DNA from: Amycolatopsis nivea
Lineage (GTDB): Bacteria > Actinomycetota > Actinomycetes > Mycobacteriales > Pseudonocardiaceae
Assembly: GCF_004522235.1 (NCBI RefSeq)
Contig: NZ_SDLT01000009.1
Span: 178,805-242,804 of the forward strand
Length of the DNA stretch: 64,000 nt
Direction: 5' to 3'
The number at the start of each line of letters is the position of its first letter. Position 1 is the stretch's first letter. Below, piece after piece: positions 56,397 to 64,000 of the stretch. A model generated the notes under the pieces. The model was not told where the DNA came from and searched no databases. It was given only the letters and a program-made list of their open reading frames with translations. A program made the position numbers and the translations under genes.

Positions 56397-57588
56397 GTGC
56401 CATTGAGCACCGATGAGAACAACGATACCTCGCCGACTCGGCACGTAGTTGCCGGTAACGATGTTTCAGTGTTCGTCTCATATGCACATAAGGATGATGA
56501 TTCTTCATACGGCCGAGTGAAGAAGCTTGCCGAAGGGATAGCGGACACCTACGCAAGCCTGACCGGATTGGAAGTCGGAATATTTTTTGACACAGAATCG
56601 ATTCGCCTTGGCGAGAACTGGCGCGACAGGATTCGCGCAGGCCTAAATAACGCCACCGTGCTACTTGCCTTTATATCACCATCATACCTTCGAAGTCCCG
56701 CATGTCGAGAGGAACTGGCAAGCTTCTTTGCATTCTTACCTACTCGTGAGGGCCGCAAGCTTGTAATCCCAATCCTTTTATTTCCCCCATGATCGAATCG
56801 ACCGACTTTTTTCCAATGATGAACAATGGTCTGACATTAAACGATTGCAATGGAAAGACGCATCCGGTCTTCGCAGTGAAGAAGTCGGTTCTTCGTCATG
56901 GATGTTGATCGTCGAACAGATCGCCCAGCGAATTGAAGAAGCGCTTGACGAACAATCAGATATCGATAGTTCAAGTGCACTAATTGACACCGACGCGGGA
57001 TTCATTACTGAAGACCCAGAATTGAGGGAAGGCACCCTTGAGGAGATCGCCAAAGCGGAAGAACACCTGCCCCGCGTGGGCATCCTGGCGAGCACTTACG
57101 GCGAAGAGATCGGCCAATTCAACGATCTTGTTTCGAACGCGACTCGGCCTATCGCAGATGCAACGTCATTCGGCCAACGTCTTGCCGTAGCCAGGCGGCT
57201 CGCGAATGAACTCAAGCCCGTCGTTGACGAGTCATTCAGGACCAGCGACGAGCTACGTGAAGTAATTCAGGGAATTAGCCCAGGCATTATATCCGTAATT
57301 CGCATGGTTGGCGCCAGTGGCGAGGCCAATAACCCAGAAAATCGAGATGTTCTAGATTTTCTTAAGAATGTTCGCGAAATGGCAGAGAAATCACTTGAGG
57401 CTACTAGCACCACGGAGTCCATGATGACATCGATTGAAGGCGGAAAGGGGTTCTCAAAGGACCTCGATAAAGTCTTGAGCCGCATGAATGCGGGACTTTT
57501 GATGTTTTACGAGTCGCGAAGTCACTACAAGAGCTGGCTCGAAGAGGTGGATAGGATCTACCCCGACGATCAAGAAGGGTTACAGTAG
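56397..57588 (+). pseudogene. TIR-domain protein gene, frameshifted at a C5 tract
   Basis: GTG start after GGAGGT. The first 131 codons encode a TIR domain: VSVFVSYAHKDDD, IFFDTESIRLGENWRDRIRAGL, LAFISPSYLRSPACREEL with the likely catalytic Glu near 105. At TTTCCCCCATGA (56781-56792) the frame meets TGA. The +1 frame continues as HDRIDRLFSNDEQWSDIKRLQ into a ~250-residue helical domain ending at 57588. One extra C in the run 56784-56788 explains the break. Bacterial TIR proteins often degrade NAD in phage defence. The low GC contrasts with neighbours and indicates transfer. It could be a pseudogene, a phase-variable tract, a +1 slippage site or a base-call error. Confidence 0.75.
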
Positions 57589-57803
57589 CAACCCGCTTGG
57601 TCGTCACCCCGTCGCCTGGTAATGTCTGGCTTTAGGCCGCGCTGAGCCAAACCCTCGCGCACATCAGTCGGCCGAACTTGCCATCCTACCGCCCTCAGCG
57701 CAGCACAATAGCCGGGCGACGGGATGACGGGCGTCACGAAAATTTAACCGACCAGCAAGATCATAGACGGGGCTATGTGAAGTAGACAGCTGAATGGTTA
57801 TCC

Positions 57804-58077
57804 ATGGCGTGTTGCAGTCGCAATCGGATCGATTGGCGAATATTCACCCGGGAGAAGCCCTCGAAGACCCAAACCGAGCTGCTGACCTACCGGGCCGACC
57901 TGGCCGCTCACTACCGCGACGTGATGGCGGCCGGGGATGAGGCAGAGGCTGACGAGCTGTGGGCGGAGGTCGCGGGCGTGGACGCGGAGCTGCGGGCCTC
58001 GGAGCCTGACCGGTCGCCTGCCCGCTCTCGACGTGCCGGAGCGCAAGGCGGTGAAGCAGTCGACCAGGCGGCGGCAG
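57804..58077 (+). pseudogene. small island gene remnant upstream of integrase
   Basis: From ATG 57804 one frame reads a helical peptide (KTQTELLTYRADLAAHYRDVM, DEAEADELWAEVAGVDAELRA). Good coding sequence then moves to the next frame (PALDVPERKAVKQSTRRRQ), indicating a frameshift near 58010. Position directly before the integrase suggests an excisionase-like or accessory gene. No family is recognised. Confidence 0.4.
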
Positions 58078-59438
58078 GACGCGCCGAACCTGCCTCGGCG
58101 CAAGGTCGCAAAGACGACAGTGGGGTGGGAGTTCACGGGCAAGTTTCGGCCGTCGCAAGATCGATGGTGGCGGCAGAAGGAAGACGAGTACGGTAAGCCG
58201 GTCTTGAACGCCAAGGGTCACCCCGTCCGCGAGAAGACGGAACTGTTCGGCAAGGGCGACCGGTACAAGATCCGCTACTACGACCCCGAGGGCAACGAAC
58301 GGGGCAAGTTCTTTCCGGACAAGCAACTCACGAAGGCCAAGACCTTCCTGACCAAGATGCAACACGACGCGCCGGGCCGGTGAGTACATCTCGGCCGAGT
58401 CCGGCGAAGAGAAGTTCCGCGACTACACGGCCCAGTGGCGCAAGTGCCAGTCCGCCAACGCGGGACGCAGCAGACCGTCAGCAACCACCTCAGGACCGGG
58501 ATCTTCCCGTTCCTCGGCGGCAAGCCGCTCAAGGTGGCTGCGAAGACCGACACCATTCGTAACTGGCTCGACTAGTTGGAACGGCCGAAGAGCGAAGGCG
58601 GGCGCGGCCTGATGGCGTACACCCGCGCGGTGCTCTTCGACACCGTGTCCGCCATCCTCCAGGAGGCCTACGAAGACAAGAAGATCCGGGCGAACCCGTG
58701 CCGGGCGAAGAGCGTCAAGCGGCCCAAGGCCGTCCCGCGGAAGGTCATCCCGTGGCCGGACAGCCGGGTCCGCGCGGTGCGGCTCGCACTGCCAGCCGAG
58801 TACACCGTCGCGGTGCTGCTCGGGGCCGGCATCGGGCTGCGGCAGATGGAGATCTTCGGGTTCAGCCCGGACGACGACCGAGACGAGATGATCGTGAACG
58901 TTCAGCGTCAGATCGGTGGATCGGCACTCAGCCGGTGTTCTCCCCGCCCAAGGGCGGCAAGACGCGTGTGCTGCCGCTCGGCCAGGGCGTGCTCGACGAC
59001 ATCGACGACCACATGGCCACTTTCGAGCCCGTCACGCTGACGCTCCCCTGGCTCGAACCGAGTGACCGGCCCAAGACCGTGCGCGTTCTGATCGCCCGAA
59101 CAACCAAGCGCAGCGTCTACGCGGGCAGCCGATCAGGAACGTGATCAAGGGTGCCAATTTCACGTACGACGTCTGGCGGCCAGCCTTCGCGGGTACGGGA
59201 CACGACAACGTCGAACGGCGGGACGGAATGCACGCCATGAGGCATTTCTTCGCCTCCACGATGCTCGCCAACGGCGTCTCGATCAAGGAGGTCGCCGAAC
59301 ACCTCGGTCACCACGACCCTGGCTACACGCTCCGAATCGAACATGCACCTCGTCCCGTCGAGCCACAAGCGGGCCCGGGCGGCCACAAACCGGGTGTTCA
59401 AGCCCGCTGGCCGCAAGGGACGGCCCAGGATTCCGTGA
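58078..59438 (+). pseudogene. tyrosine integrase, multiply disrupted
   Basis: Successive frames read KVAKTTVGWEFTGKFRPSQD (N-terminal arm-binding part), EKFRDYTAQWRKCQSA, TVSNHLRTGIFPFLGGKPLKV (core-binding), a catalytic part with LLGAGIGLRQMEIFGF, DGMHAMRHFFASTMLANG and LGHHDPGYTLRI, then HLVPSSHKRARAATNRV and a stop at 59436. Frame changes occur near 58383, 58460, 58920, 59130 and 59342, and TAG at 58573-58575 replaces a Trp codon. At the nucleophile the expected TAC reads GAAC, so the catalytic Tyr is lost. The gene ends about 35 bases before the right attachment copy, the usual place for an integrase. Confidence 0.85.
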
Positions 59439-59472
59439 CGGCCTGACGGGGCAAAAAGCAACAAACATCAGG

Positions 59473-59499
59473 TCAGAGGCGTATAGATTTCTGGTTCAT
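59473..59499 (-). repeat. right attachment copy at the dehydrogenase 3' end
   Basis: Encodes the current end of the dehydrogenase (MNQKSIRL-stop) with AT-richer codons than the copy at 55789-55815. 23 of 27 bases match that copy; the exact shared core is TTCTGGTTCAT (59489-59499). Confidence 0.75.
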
Positions 59500-60828
59500 A
59501 AATTCCTCAACCCCCGACGGTCCCAGCTCCCGCCCCATTCCCGAGCGCTTGATTCCGCCGAACGGCAAATCCGCTTGCGACCCGCCGGATTTGTTGAAAT
59601 ACACCATCCCCGCCTCCAGCCGATCCGCGGCCCGGCGCAATCGAGCCGGATCAGTCCCGAACACCGCCGCTCCCAAACCAAACGGCGAGTCATTGGCGAT
59701 CTCGATGGCATGATCATCCGATTCAGCACGGAACAGGATCGCCACCGGTCCGAAGATCTCCTCCCGGTAAGCGTCCATCTGCGGCGTGACATCAGTCAGG
59801 ACAGTCGCTTCCAAATAAGCACCCTCGCCACGACGACCGCCGGTCCGCAAGGTCGCGCCTTGCTCCACTGCGCGGGCGACCTGAGCGGCGACCTCGTCCG
59901 CTGCGGCGACGGAAGCCAGCGGAGGCAGCTTCGCGGACGGGTCGGCGGGATCCCCGGGGACGTAATAGTCCGCGACCCGCTTAGTGAACCGGTCCACGAA
60001 TTCGTCATAAAGGTCAGACTGGACAATAATCCGCTTCGGCGCATTACAGGACTGCCCGCAGTTACGCATCCGCGCGGTCGCGACAGCGCGCACTGTTTCG
60101 TCCAGATCCGCGGTGTCGAGCACCAGCAACGGGTCCGCGCCGCCTAATTCCAGCACGCATCGCTTCAGGTTTCGGCCCGCTTCGGCCGCCACCGAGATAC
60201 CAGCTTGTTCGCTGCCGGTCAGGGAAACGCCTTGAATCCGTGGGTCAGCGAGAATCATCGGGACCTGGCGGCTGGACGCGAAGGTGTTCACGTACACATC
60301 GTCCGGTACGCCTGCTTCCTGCAGGATTTTCTCGATCGCCAGCGCCGAACGCGGGCAAATCGACGCGTGCTTGAGCAGGATCGTATTGCCCAGAACCAGA
60401 TTCGGCGCGACAAACCGGGCGACCTGATAGCACGGGAAATTCCACGGCATCACGCCCAGCAGCGCACCGATCGGCTCCTTGCGGATCACCGCGGAACCGC
60501 CGCGGATCGGGAGCGGCTGGTCGGCGATGAGGTCCGGGCCTCGTTCCGCGTAGTAGCGGAAGATGTCCACGACGATCCCGACCTCGCCGCGCCCCTCGTT
60601 GATCCGCTTGCCCATCTCCAAGGTCATGATCGCGGCCAGCTCGTCGGCGCGCTGCTCGAACAGGTCCGCGGCACGCGCGACGATCGCTGCTCGTTCCGCG
60701 ACCGGACGCGCCCGCCAGCTGCGATATCCGCGGTCGACGCGCTCGATCGCCGCGCGAACCTCCGCATCGGTCGCGTTCTCGATTTCCTCGATCAGCTGGC
60801 CCGTGGCCGGGTCGGTCACCGTGTACAT
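59473..60828 (-). CDS. aldehyde (succinate-semialdehyde type) dehydrogenase
   Basis: 451 aa NAD(P)-dependent aldehyde dehydrogenase. PWNFPCYQV, SLTGSEQAG, the catalytic Glu in LELGGADP and the nucleophile Cys in NCGQSCNAPKR are all present. Length (~450) and PLPIRGGSAVIRKEPIG fit the NAD-dependent succinate-semialdehyde dehydrogenase-like group. The last nine codons (59473-59499) appear to have been supplied by the inserted island without changing the protein. A palindrome ATACA-N8-TGTAT and a TAGAAT -10-like box lie upstream. Confidence 0.92.
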   Translation of the reverse strand: MYTVTDPATGQLIEEIENATDAEVRAAIERVDRGYRSWRARPVAERAAIVARAADLFEQRADELAAIMTLEMGKRINEGRGEVGIVVDIFRYYAERGPDLIADQPLPIRGGSAVIRKEPIGALLGVMPWNFPCYQVARFVAPNLVLGNTILLKHASICPRSALAIEKILQEAGVPDDVYVNTFASSRQVPMILADPRIQGVSLTGSEQAGISVAAEAGRNLKRCVLELGGADPLLVLDTADLDETVRAVATARMRNCGQSCNAPKRIIVQSDLYDEFVDRFTKRVADYYVPGDPADPSAKLPPLASVAAADEVAAQVARAVEQGATLRTGGRRGEGAYLEATVLTDVTPQMDAYREEIFGPVAILFRAESDDHAIEIANDSPFGLGAAVFGTDPARLRRAADRLEAGMVYFNKSGGSQADLPFGGIKRSGMGRELGPSGVEEFMNQKSIRL

Positions 60829-60871
60829 CGCGGTCTCCCTGCGGTCGGCATCCTCGCCGACATTCTATTGC

Positions 60872-60889
60872 ATACAGTATCCCGTGTAT
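60872..60889 (-). promoter_or_regulatory. candidate operator of the dehydrogenase gene
   Basis: ATACA (60872-60876) and TGTAT (60885-60889) form an inverted repeat 44 bases upstream of the dehydrogenase start, of the kind bound by GntR-type repressors. Confidence 0.4.
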
Positions 60890-60937
60890 AGATGACGCAG
60901 GGTAGCCGATCCTTGACCGAGCGCGGGCGCGCGAGTA

Positions 60938-60949
60938 TGGTCTAGACCA
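60938..60949 (+). promoter_or_regulatory. perfect DasR-type site (dre) upstream of LPMO
   Basis: TGGTCTAGACCA, a perfect 12-base palindrome identical to the core of the DasR-responsive element known from Streptomyces chitin and GlcNAc genes. It lies 116 bases before the LPMO start, fitting control by amino-sugar availability. Confidence 0.75.
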
Positions 60950-61064
60950 CAAATCTCCCCACCCCTCCGCCCGCGCACCACCCCACCGCGGGCTCGTCGG
61001 TCGTGCCGTGGCTCGTCCGGCCGCCCTCCGGCGCGGGAGCGGGCCCGGCTTCGAAGGAGCCACC

Positions 61065-61580
61065 ATGCCCCGCAAACGCACGATGCTCGCCGCGCTCGGC
61101 GGCGCGGTCCTCGCCCCGGTGCTGATGCTGATCGGCCCCGGCATCGCCAGCGCGCACGGCTACGTCAACTCCCCGCCGAGCAGACAGGCCCAGTGCGCCG
61201 ACGGAACAGTGTCCTGCGGCGACATCAAATGGGAACCGCAGAGCGTCGAGGGCCCGAAGGGGCTGCACAGCTGCAGCGGCGGCAACGAGCGGTTCGCCGA
61301 CCTCGACGACGACAGCAAGGGCTGGAAGGTCACCCCGGTCGGCACCCAGGTGACCTTCAACTGGGTGTTCACCGCGCGGCACGCCACCCTCGACTACGAG
61401 TACTTCATCGGCGACACGATGGTCGCGAGCTTCGACGGCGGCGGCCACGCACCAGGGGAAACCGTGTCGCACCAGGTCGACCTGAGCGGCTACACCGGAC
61501 AGCAGAAGGTGCTCGCGGTGTGGAACATCGCGGACACCGGCAACGCGTTCTACGCCTGCATCGACCTGAACGTTTCCTGA
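61065..61580 (+). CDS. AA10 lytic polysaccharide monooxygenase (chitin-active type)
   Basis: 171 aa. A 30-residue signal peptide (basic start, hydrophobic core, IASA) is cut before His31, giving the mature start HGYVNSPPSR. That N-terminal His and His106 (TARHATLDYEYF) form the copper-binding histidine brace. Cysteines near SCGDIKW, LHSCSGG and YACID should form disulfides. It is a single AA10 domain without a carbohydrate-binding module and oxidatively cleaves crystalline chitin or cellulose outside the cell. The ATG follows GAAGGAG. The dre site upstream supports chitin as substrate. Confidence 0.93.
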   Translation: MPRKRTMLAALGGAVLAPVLMLIGPGIASAHGYVNSPPSRQAQCADGTVSCGDIKWEPQSVEGPKGLHSCSGGNERFADLDDDSKGWKVTPVGTQVTFNWVFTARHATLDYEYFIGDTMVASFDGGGHAPGETVSHQVDLSGYTGQQKVLAVWNIADTGNAFYACIDLNVS

Positions 61581-61591
61581 CCGCGCGGAAT

Positions 61592-61631
61592 GCCGGGCAG
61601 CCGGGCGGAATCCCCGCTCCGGCTGCCCGGC
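61592..61631. terminator. bidirectional terminator between LPMO and NTF2-like gene
   Basis: GCCGGGCAGCCGG (61592-61604) and CCGGCTGCCCGGC (61619-61631), a perfect 13-base stem placed between convergent stops at 61580 and 61635. Confidence 0.7.
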
Positions 61632-61634
61632 GCT

Positions 61635-62432
61635 TCATCCGGCGAACGCCTCGGCGACGGCGAGACTGTCTTCGTAAACGTGGTACCGCGTGATCTGCCC
61701 GCCGCTGACGGTTACGCGCACCGCCAAGCCGGTTGTGAAGCGTTTGCCGGTCAACCTGACCGTTTGGGTGCTCGTCCCGAAGAACACCGCGTCCGCGCCG
61801 TCGACCAGGATCCGGTCGAACCGGACGTCGCTTTCCTCTGGCACACAAGCACTTCCGAGCGTCCGGAAGTGGTCCGCGATGTCCGCGCGCGAGGAACGGG
61901 GACGAATCCACGGCACCACGGGATGCGCTGGTTCCGGCCAGCTCAACCGCCAGTCGACCGGTTCCGCGAAAAGCTCCGCGATCCGGTCCGGGTCGCCCTG
62001 CTCGATCCGGCGCAGGAATTCCTCCACGACCGCCCGGGCGTCCGGGAACGTGGGGCGCGGCGGTTCGGCGAACTGGCAGTCGCGCCGGATACGACCGTCT
62101 TCGCCGAGTTCGAGCACGACGAAGCCGGTCCAGGCGACCTCCCCGCCTGCCGCGGGGACCATATAGGTGCTGAACCGGACCGTGCCGTGATGGCCGACTG
62201 CGTCTCCGGCGGGGCGGAACACAAATCCCGCCCCGCCAACGAATTCCTCGAAAGCCTCGCTGACCCGGCGCTCAAGCTCCTGATGGCCCCGAAACTCCGC
62301 GGACTCGGTGAACTGCACCCCGTCCTCGGCCCACAACGAAGCGATCGCCGCGCGCCGGGCGGCCGGGTCGGGCTCGTTCCATACTTCGACATAACGCCTG
62401 GCGAACTCGCCGGCGTCCATTTCCTGATACAT
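61635..62432 (-). CDS. tandem NTF2-like (SnoaL-type) protein
   Basis: 265 aa with two NTF2-like halves: residues ~8-125 (ARRYVEVWNEPDPAARRAAIASLWAEDGVQF) and ~132-262 (VVEEFLRRIEQGDPDRIAELFAEPVDWRLSW). Single NTF2-like proteins are common; two in one chain are less so. They may form an internal pseudo-dimer that binds a small hydrophobic ligand. No catalytic residues can be assigned. An alternative ATG lies four codons in. Confidence 0.82.
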   Translation of the reverse strand: MYQEMDAGEFARRYVEVWNEPDPAARRAAIASLWAEDGVQFTESAEFRGHQELERRVSEAFEEFVGGAGFVFRPAGDAVGHHGTVRFSTYMVPAAGGEVAWTGFVVLELGEDGRIRRDCQFAEPPRPTFPDARAVVEEFLRRIEQGDPDRIAELFAEPVDWRLSWPEPAHPVVPWIRPRSSRADIADHFRTLGSACVPEESDVRFDRILVDGADAVFFGTSTQTVRLTGKRFTTGLAVRVTVSGGQITRYHVYEDSLAVAEAFAG

Positions 62433-62468
62433 GCCCGGACGCTAACCGCGTCCCACTGACATCTTGTG

Positions 62469-62711
62469 TCAGCGGAACGAGGCTTCCGCGCTCCGCTTGC
62501 CGACCAGGAACCACAGCATCGGCCCGAGGAACGGCGCGCAGAACGCGAAGACCACCCACACGAACTTCATCCCGGCGCCGAGCGGACTGCCGAGCACGCT
62601 CACCAGCGCGCCGATGAACAGCAAGACCGGGAACGCCACCAGCACCGCGATCCCGGCGATGGCGGCGAACTGCAGGCCGGTATGGACGGTGTCGGCCAGG
62701 ACGGCGGTCAT
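62469..62711 (-). CDS. PLDc_N-type small membrane protein
   Basis: 80 aa with two membrane helices (FAAIAGIAVLVAFPVLLFIGAL and WVVFAFCAPFLGPMLWFLVG) and a short basic tail. This matches the phospholipase D nuclease N-terminal (PLDc_N) group, named after its occurrence ahead of cardiolipin synthases. Standing alone its function is unknown. Confidence 0.8.
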   Translation of the reverse strand: MTAVLADTVHTGLQFAAIAGIAVLVAFPVLLFIGALVSVLGSPLGAGMKFVWVVFAFCAPFLGPMLWFLVGKRSAEASFR

Positions 62712-62832
62712 CAGGCGATTCCTCTCTCACGACGGGCGGAAACCCATTGTGCGAGCGGAACCGCTCGGCCCGGATCGGCTTGACGGCTCGATCCGGGTAC
62801 CGCTTAAGTCGTACTCGCGTCCACTATGGACG

Positions 62833-63954
62833 TCAGGCTCCGAACAGCTCGAGCAAAGCCGCCGGTGCGTCCGGGCGGAAACAGCTGTCGAGGCTTTGCG
62901 CCGACTCCGCCGCCGATTTCGCGCTGCGCGGGAACAACGCGGCCTCGTACTCGGCGAGCGCGCGTTCGACGTCGTCCGGGTGCCGGGCGAGGGCGAGCCC
63001 CAGCTCAGCGCCGTCCAGCATGGCGAGGTTCGCGCCCTCTCCGGCGAACGGCGACATCACGTGGGCGGCGTCGCCGAGCAGCGTGACGCCGGGCACGCGC
63101 GACCACGAATGCTCGACCGGGAGCGCGTGGATCAGCCGGGGAGTCAGCTCGCCGTCCGCCTCCTCGACCAGGGCGCGGAGCCGGTCGGACCAGCCGTCGA
63201 AGTGGCTCAGCACGGCGGCCTTGGCGGCGGCGTGATCGGTGAAGTCGATGGACGCGGTCCAGGTTTCCGGGACGCGGACGGCGGCGTAGACGTGCAGGCT
63301 GCCGTCCGGCTCGCGGTGCGCGAGGAAGCCTTTGTCCTCGCCGAGCGCGAAACTCATGCCGCCGCCGAGGAGCGCTGCCGCGTCCGGGTGCCGGGAGTCG
63401 GCGTCGAGGAGGTCGATCTCGACGAAGGAGATCCCGGTGTACGCCGGTTTTTCCGGTGAGACCAGCGGGCGGATCCGCGACCAGGCACCGTCGGCTCCGA
63501 CGAGGACGTCCGTGGTGAGAGACGTGCCGTCGGCGAAAGTGAGGCGATGCCGTCCGCCGGACAACGGTTTCGCGGCGGTGACCTTCATGCCCCAGCGGAC
63601 GGTGCCCTCGGGCAGCGAGTTGAGGAGGAGGTCGCGCAGAACCCCGCGGTCGATCTCCGGCCGCTCGCCGCTGCCGTCGTCCTCTTCGGCGAAGAGTAGT
63701 GCGGCGGTGCGGTCGTAGACGCGGGCTTCCTGCCCGCCGGAGTGGATCAGGGTGCGGAATTCGTCGTGCAGACCAGCGGCGCGGAGAGCGACCTGGCCGG
63801 AGTCTTCGTGGATGTCGAGCATGCCGCCCTGCGCGCGGGCGGACGGGGAGGCGTCGAGGTCGAGGACGGTGGCTTCGATGCCGTGGACGTGCAGGACGCG
63901 GGCGAGGCTGAGACCGCCGAGGCCGGCGCCGACGATGGTGATGGTCATGGTCAT
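62833..63954 (-). CDS. TetX-like FAD-dependent monooxygenase
   Basis: 373 aa. Rossmann motif TITIVGAGLGGLSLARVL, DG motif VLVGADGAWSRIRPLV, GD motif TLLGDAAHVMSPFAGEGANLAML. This is the TetX subgroup of flavoprotein monooxygenases, some of which inactivate tetracyclines; actinobacterial members mostly act on unknown aromatic compounds. Start ATG at 63954 with another in-frame ATG two codons in. The 46 bases to the window end are upstream sequence. Confidence 0.88.
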   Translation of the reverse strand: MTMTITIVGAGLGGLSLARVLHVHGIEATVLDLDASPSARAQGGMLDIHEDSGQVALRAAGLHDEFRTLIHSGGQEARVYDRTAALLFAEEDDGSGERPEIDRGVLRDLLLNSLPEGTVRWGMKVTAAKPLSGGRHRLTFADGTSLTTDVLVGADGAWSRIRPLVSPEKPAYTGISFVEIDLLDADSRHPDAAALLGGGMSFALGEDKGFLAHREPDGSLHVYAAVRVPETWTASIDFTDHAAAKAAVLSHFDGWSDRLRALVEEADGELTPRLIHALPVEHSWSRVPGVTLLGDAAHVMSPFAGEGANLAMLDGAELGLALARHPDDVERALAEYEAALFPRSAKSAAESAQSLDSCFRPDAPAALLELFGA

Positions 63955-64000
63955 GGGTTGCCCTACCTTTCTGTTTGGGTCTGAATCGGCGTTCGTAGGC

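Noticed and set aside
56397..57588. Two separate genes instead of one frameshifted TIR gene
   Set aside because: The second frame has good coding sequence continuing directly from the break with no ribosome site before its first ATG; a single extra C explains both.

Overview
The window looks like chromosome of a filamentous actinomycete of the Pseudonocardiaceae, most like Amycolatopsis. The DNA is very GC-rich with many GTG starts and GTGA/ATGA gene overlaps. Family-typical genes include EspG, DUF3558 lipoprotein, IniB-like, AfsR/SARP, AA10 LPMO with a DasR-type site, and an NDMA-dependent alcohol dehydrogenase. The genus is inferred from gene content only; no rRNA or tRNA gene was seen.

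Region 1 (0-7.4 kb): an SDR converges on an IniB-like repeat protein. A fused indolepyruvate:ferredoxin oxidoreductase is divergent from an Lrp/AsnC regulator, and an acetate-transporter-family protein follows. Region 2 (7.7-15.8 kb): an orphan MftR-like TetR regulator and a cluster of long palindromes. Next comes a minus-strand unit of Fis-type regulator, aldehyde dehydrogenase, NDMA (mycofactocin)-type alcohol dehydrogenase, MoxR ATPase and VWA protein, then a YdcF protein. Region 3 (16-23.8 kb): a TetR-MarR fusion regulator divergent from a flavin monooxygenase, with a palindrome between them. A MarR gene and two coupled ABC-F proteins behind a long leader follow, then a serine hydrolase interrupted by one in-frame TGA.

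Region 4 (23.8-29.7 kb): a degraded stretch with an integrase C-terminal fragment, an operon with EspG, a WXG/PPE-like protein and a DUF3558 lipoprotein, and a broken STAS-domain gene. Region 5 (29.7-34.6 kb): an SPFH-GYF protein with a zinc-ribbon membrane partner, a NPPW methyltransferase and an orphan NarL-type histidine kinase. Region 6 (34.8-42.2 kb): a two-HTH protein, an NB-ARC/TPR protein, a GT-B-like protein, a 989-residue AfsR-type SARP, and a possible 28-residue peptide. Region 7 (42.2-45.3 kb): a tightly coupled redox operon of small membrane protein, ApbE, ferric-reductase-like membrane protein, NuoF-like protein and ferredoxin.

Region 8 (45.4-55.8 kb): HpnB glycosyltransferase, apparently leaderless argG, a DUF885 protein and two divergent Fur paralogues sharing a duplicated palindrome. 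NmrA/HxlR and hydrolase/TetR pairs with visible operators follow, then YdcF and a GntR-UTRA regulator whose upstream promoter is bracketed by 16-bp inverted repeats. Region 9 (55.8-59.5 kb): a small decayed integrative island in the 3' end of an aldehyde dehydrogenase gene. It is bounded by two copies of that 3' end differing only at synonymous positions, and carries a frameshifted TIR-domain gene and a multiply broken tyrosine integrase. Region 10 (59.5-64 kb): the target dehydrogenase, an LPMO with a perfect 12-bp dre-like site, a tandem NTF2-like protein, a PLDc_N membrane protein and a TetX-like flavoprotein.

The strongest leads are the island with its displaced gene end, the alcohol dehydrogenase/MoxR/VWA unit, the ABC-F leader and the ApbE operon without a recognisable flavinylation target.
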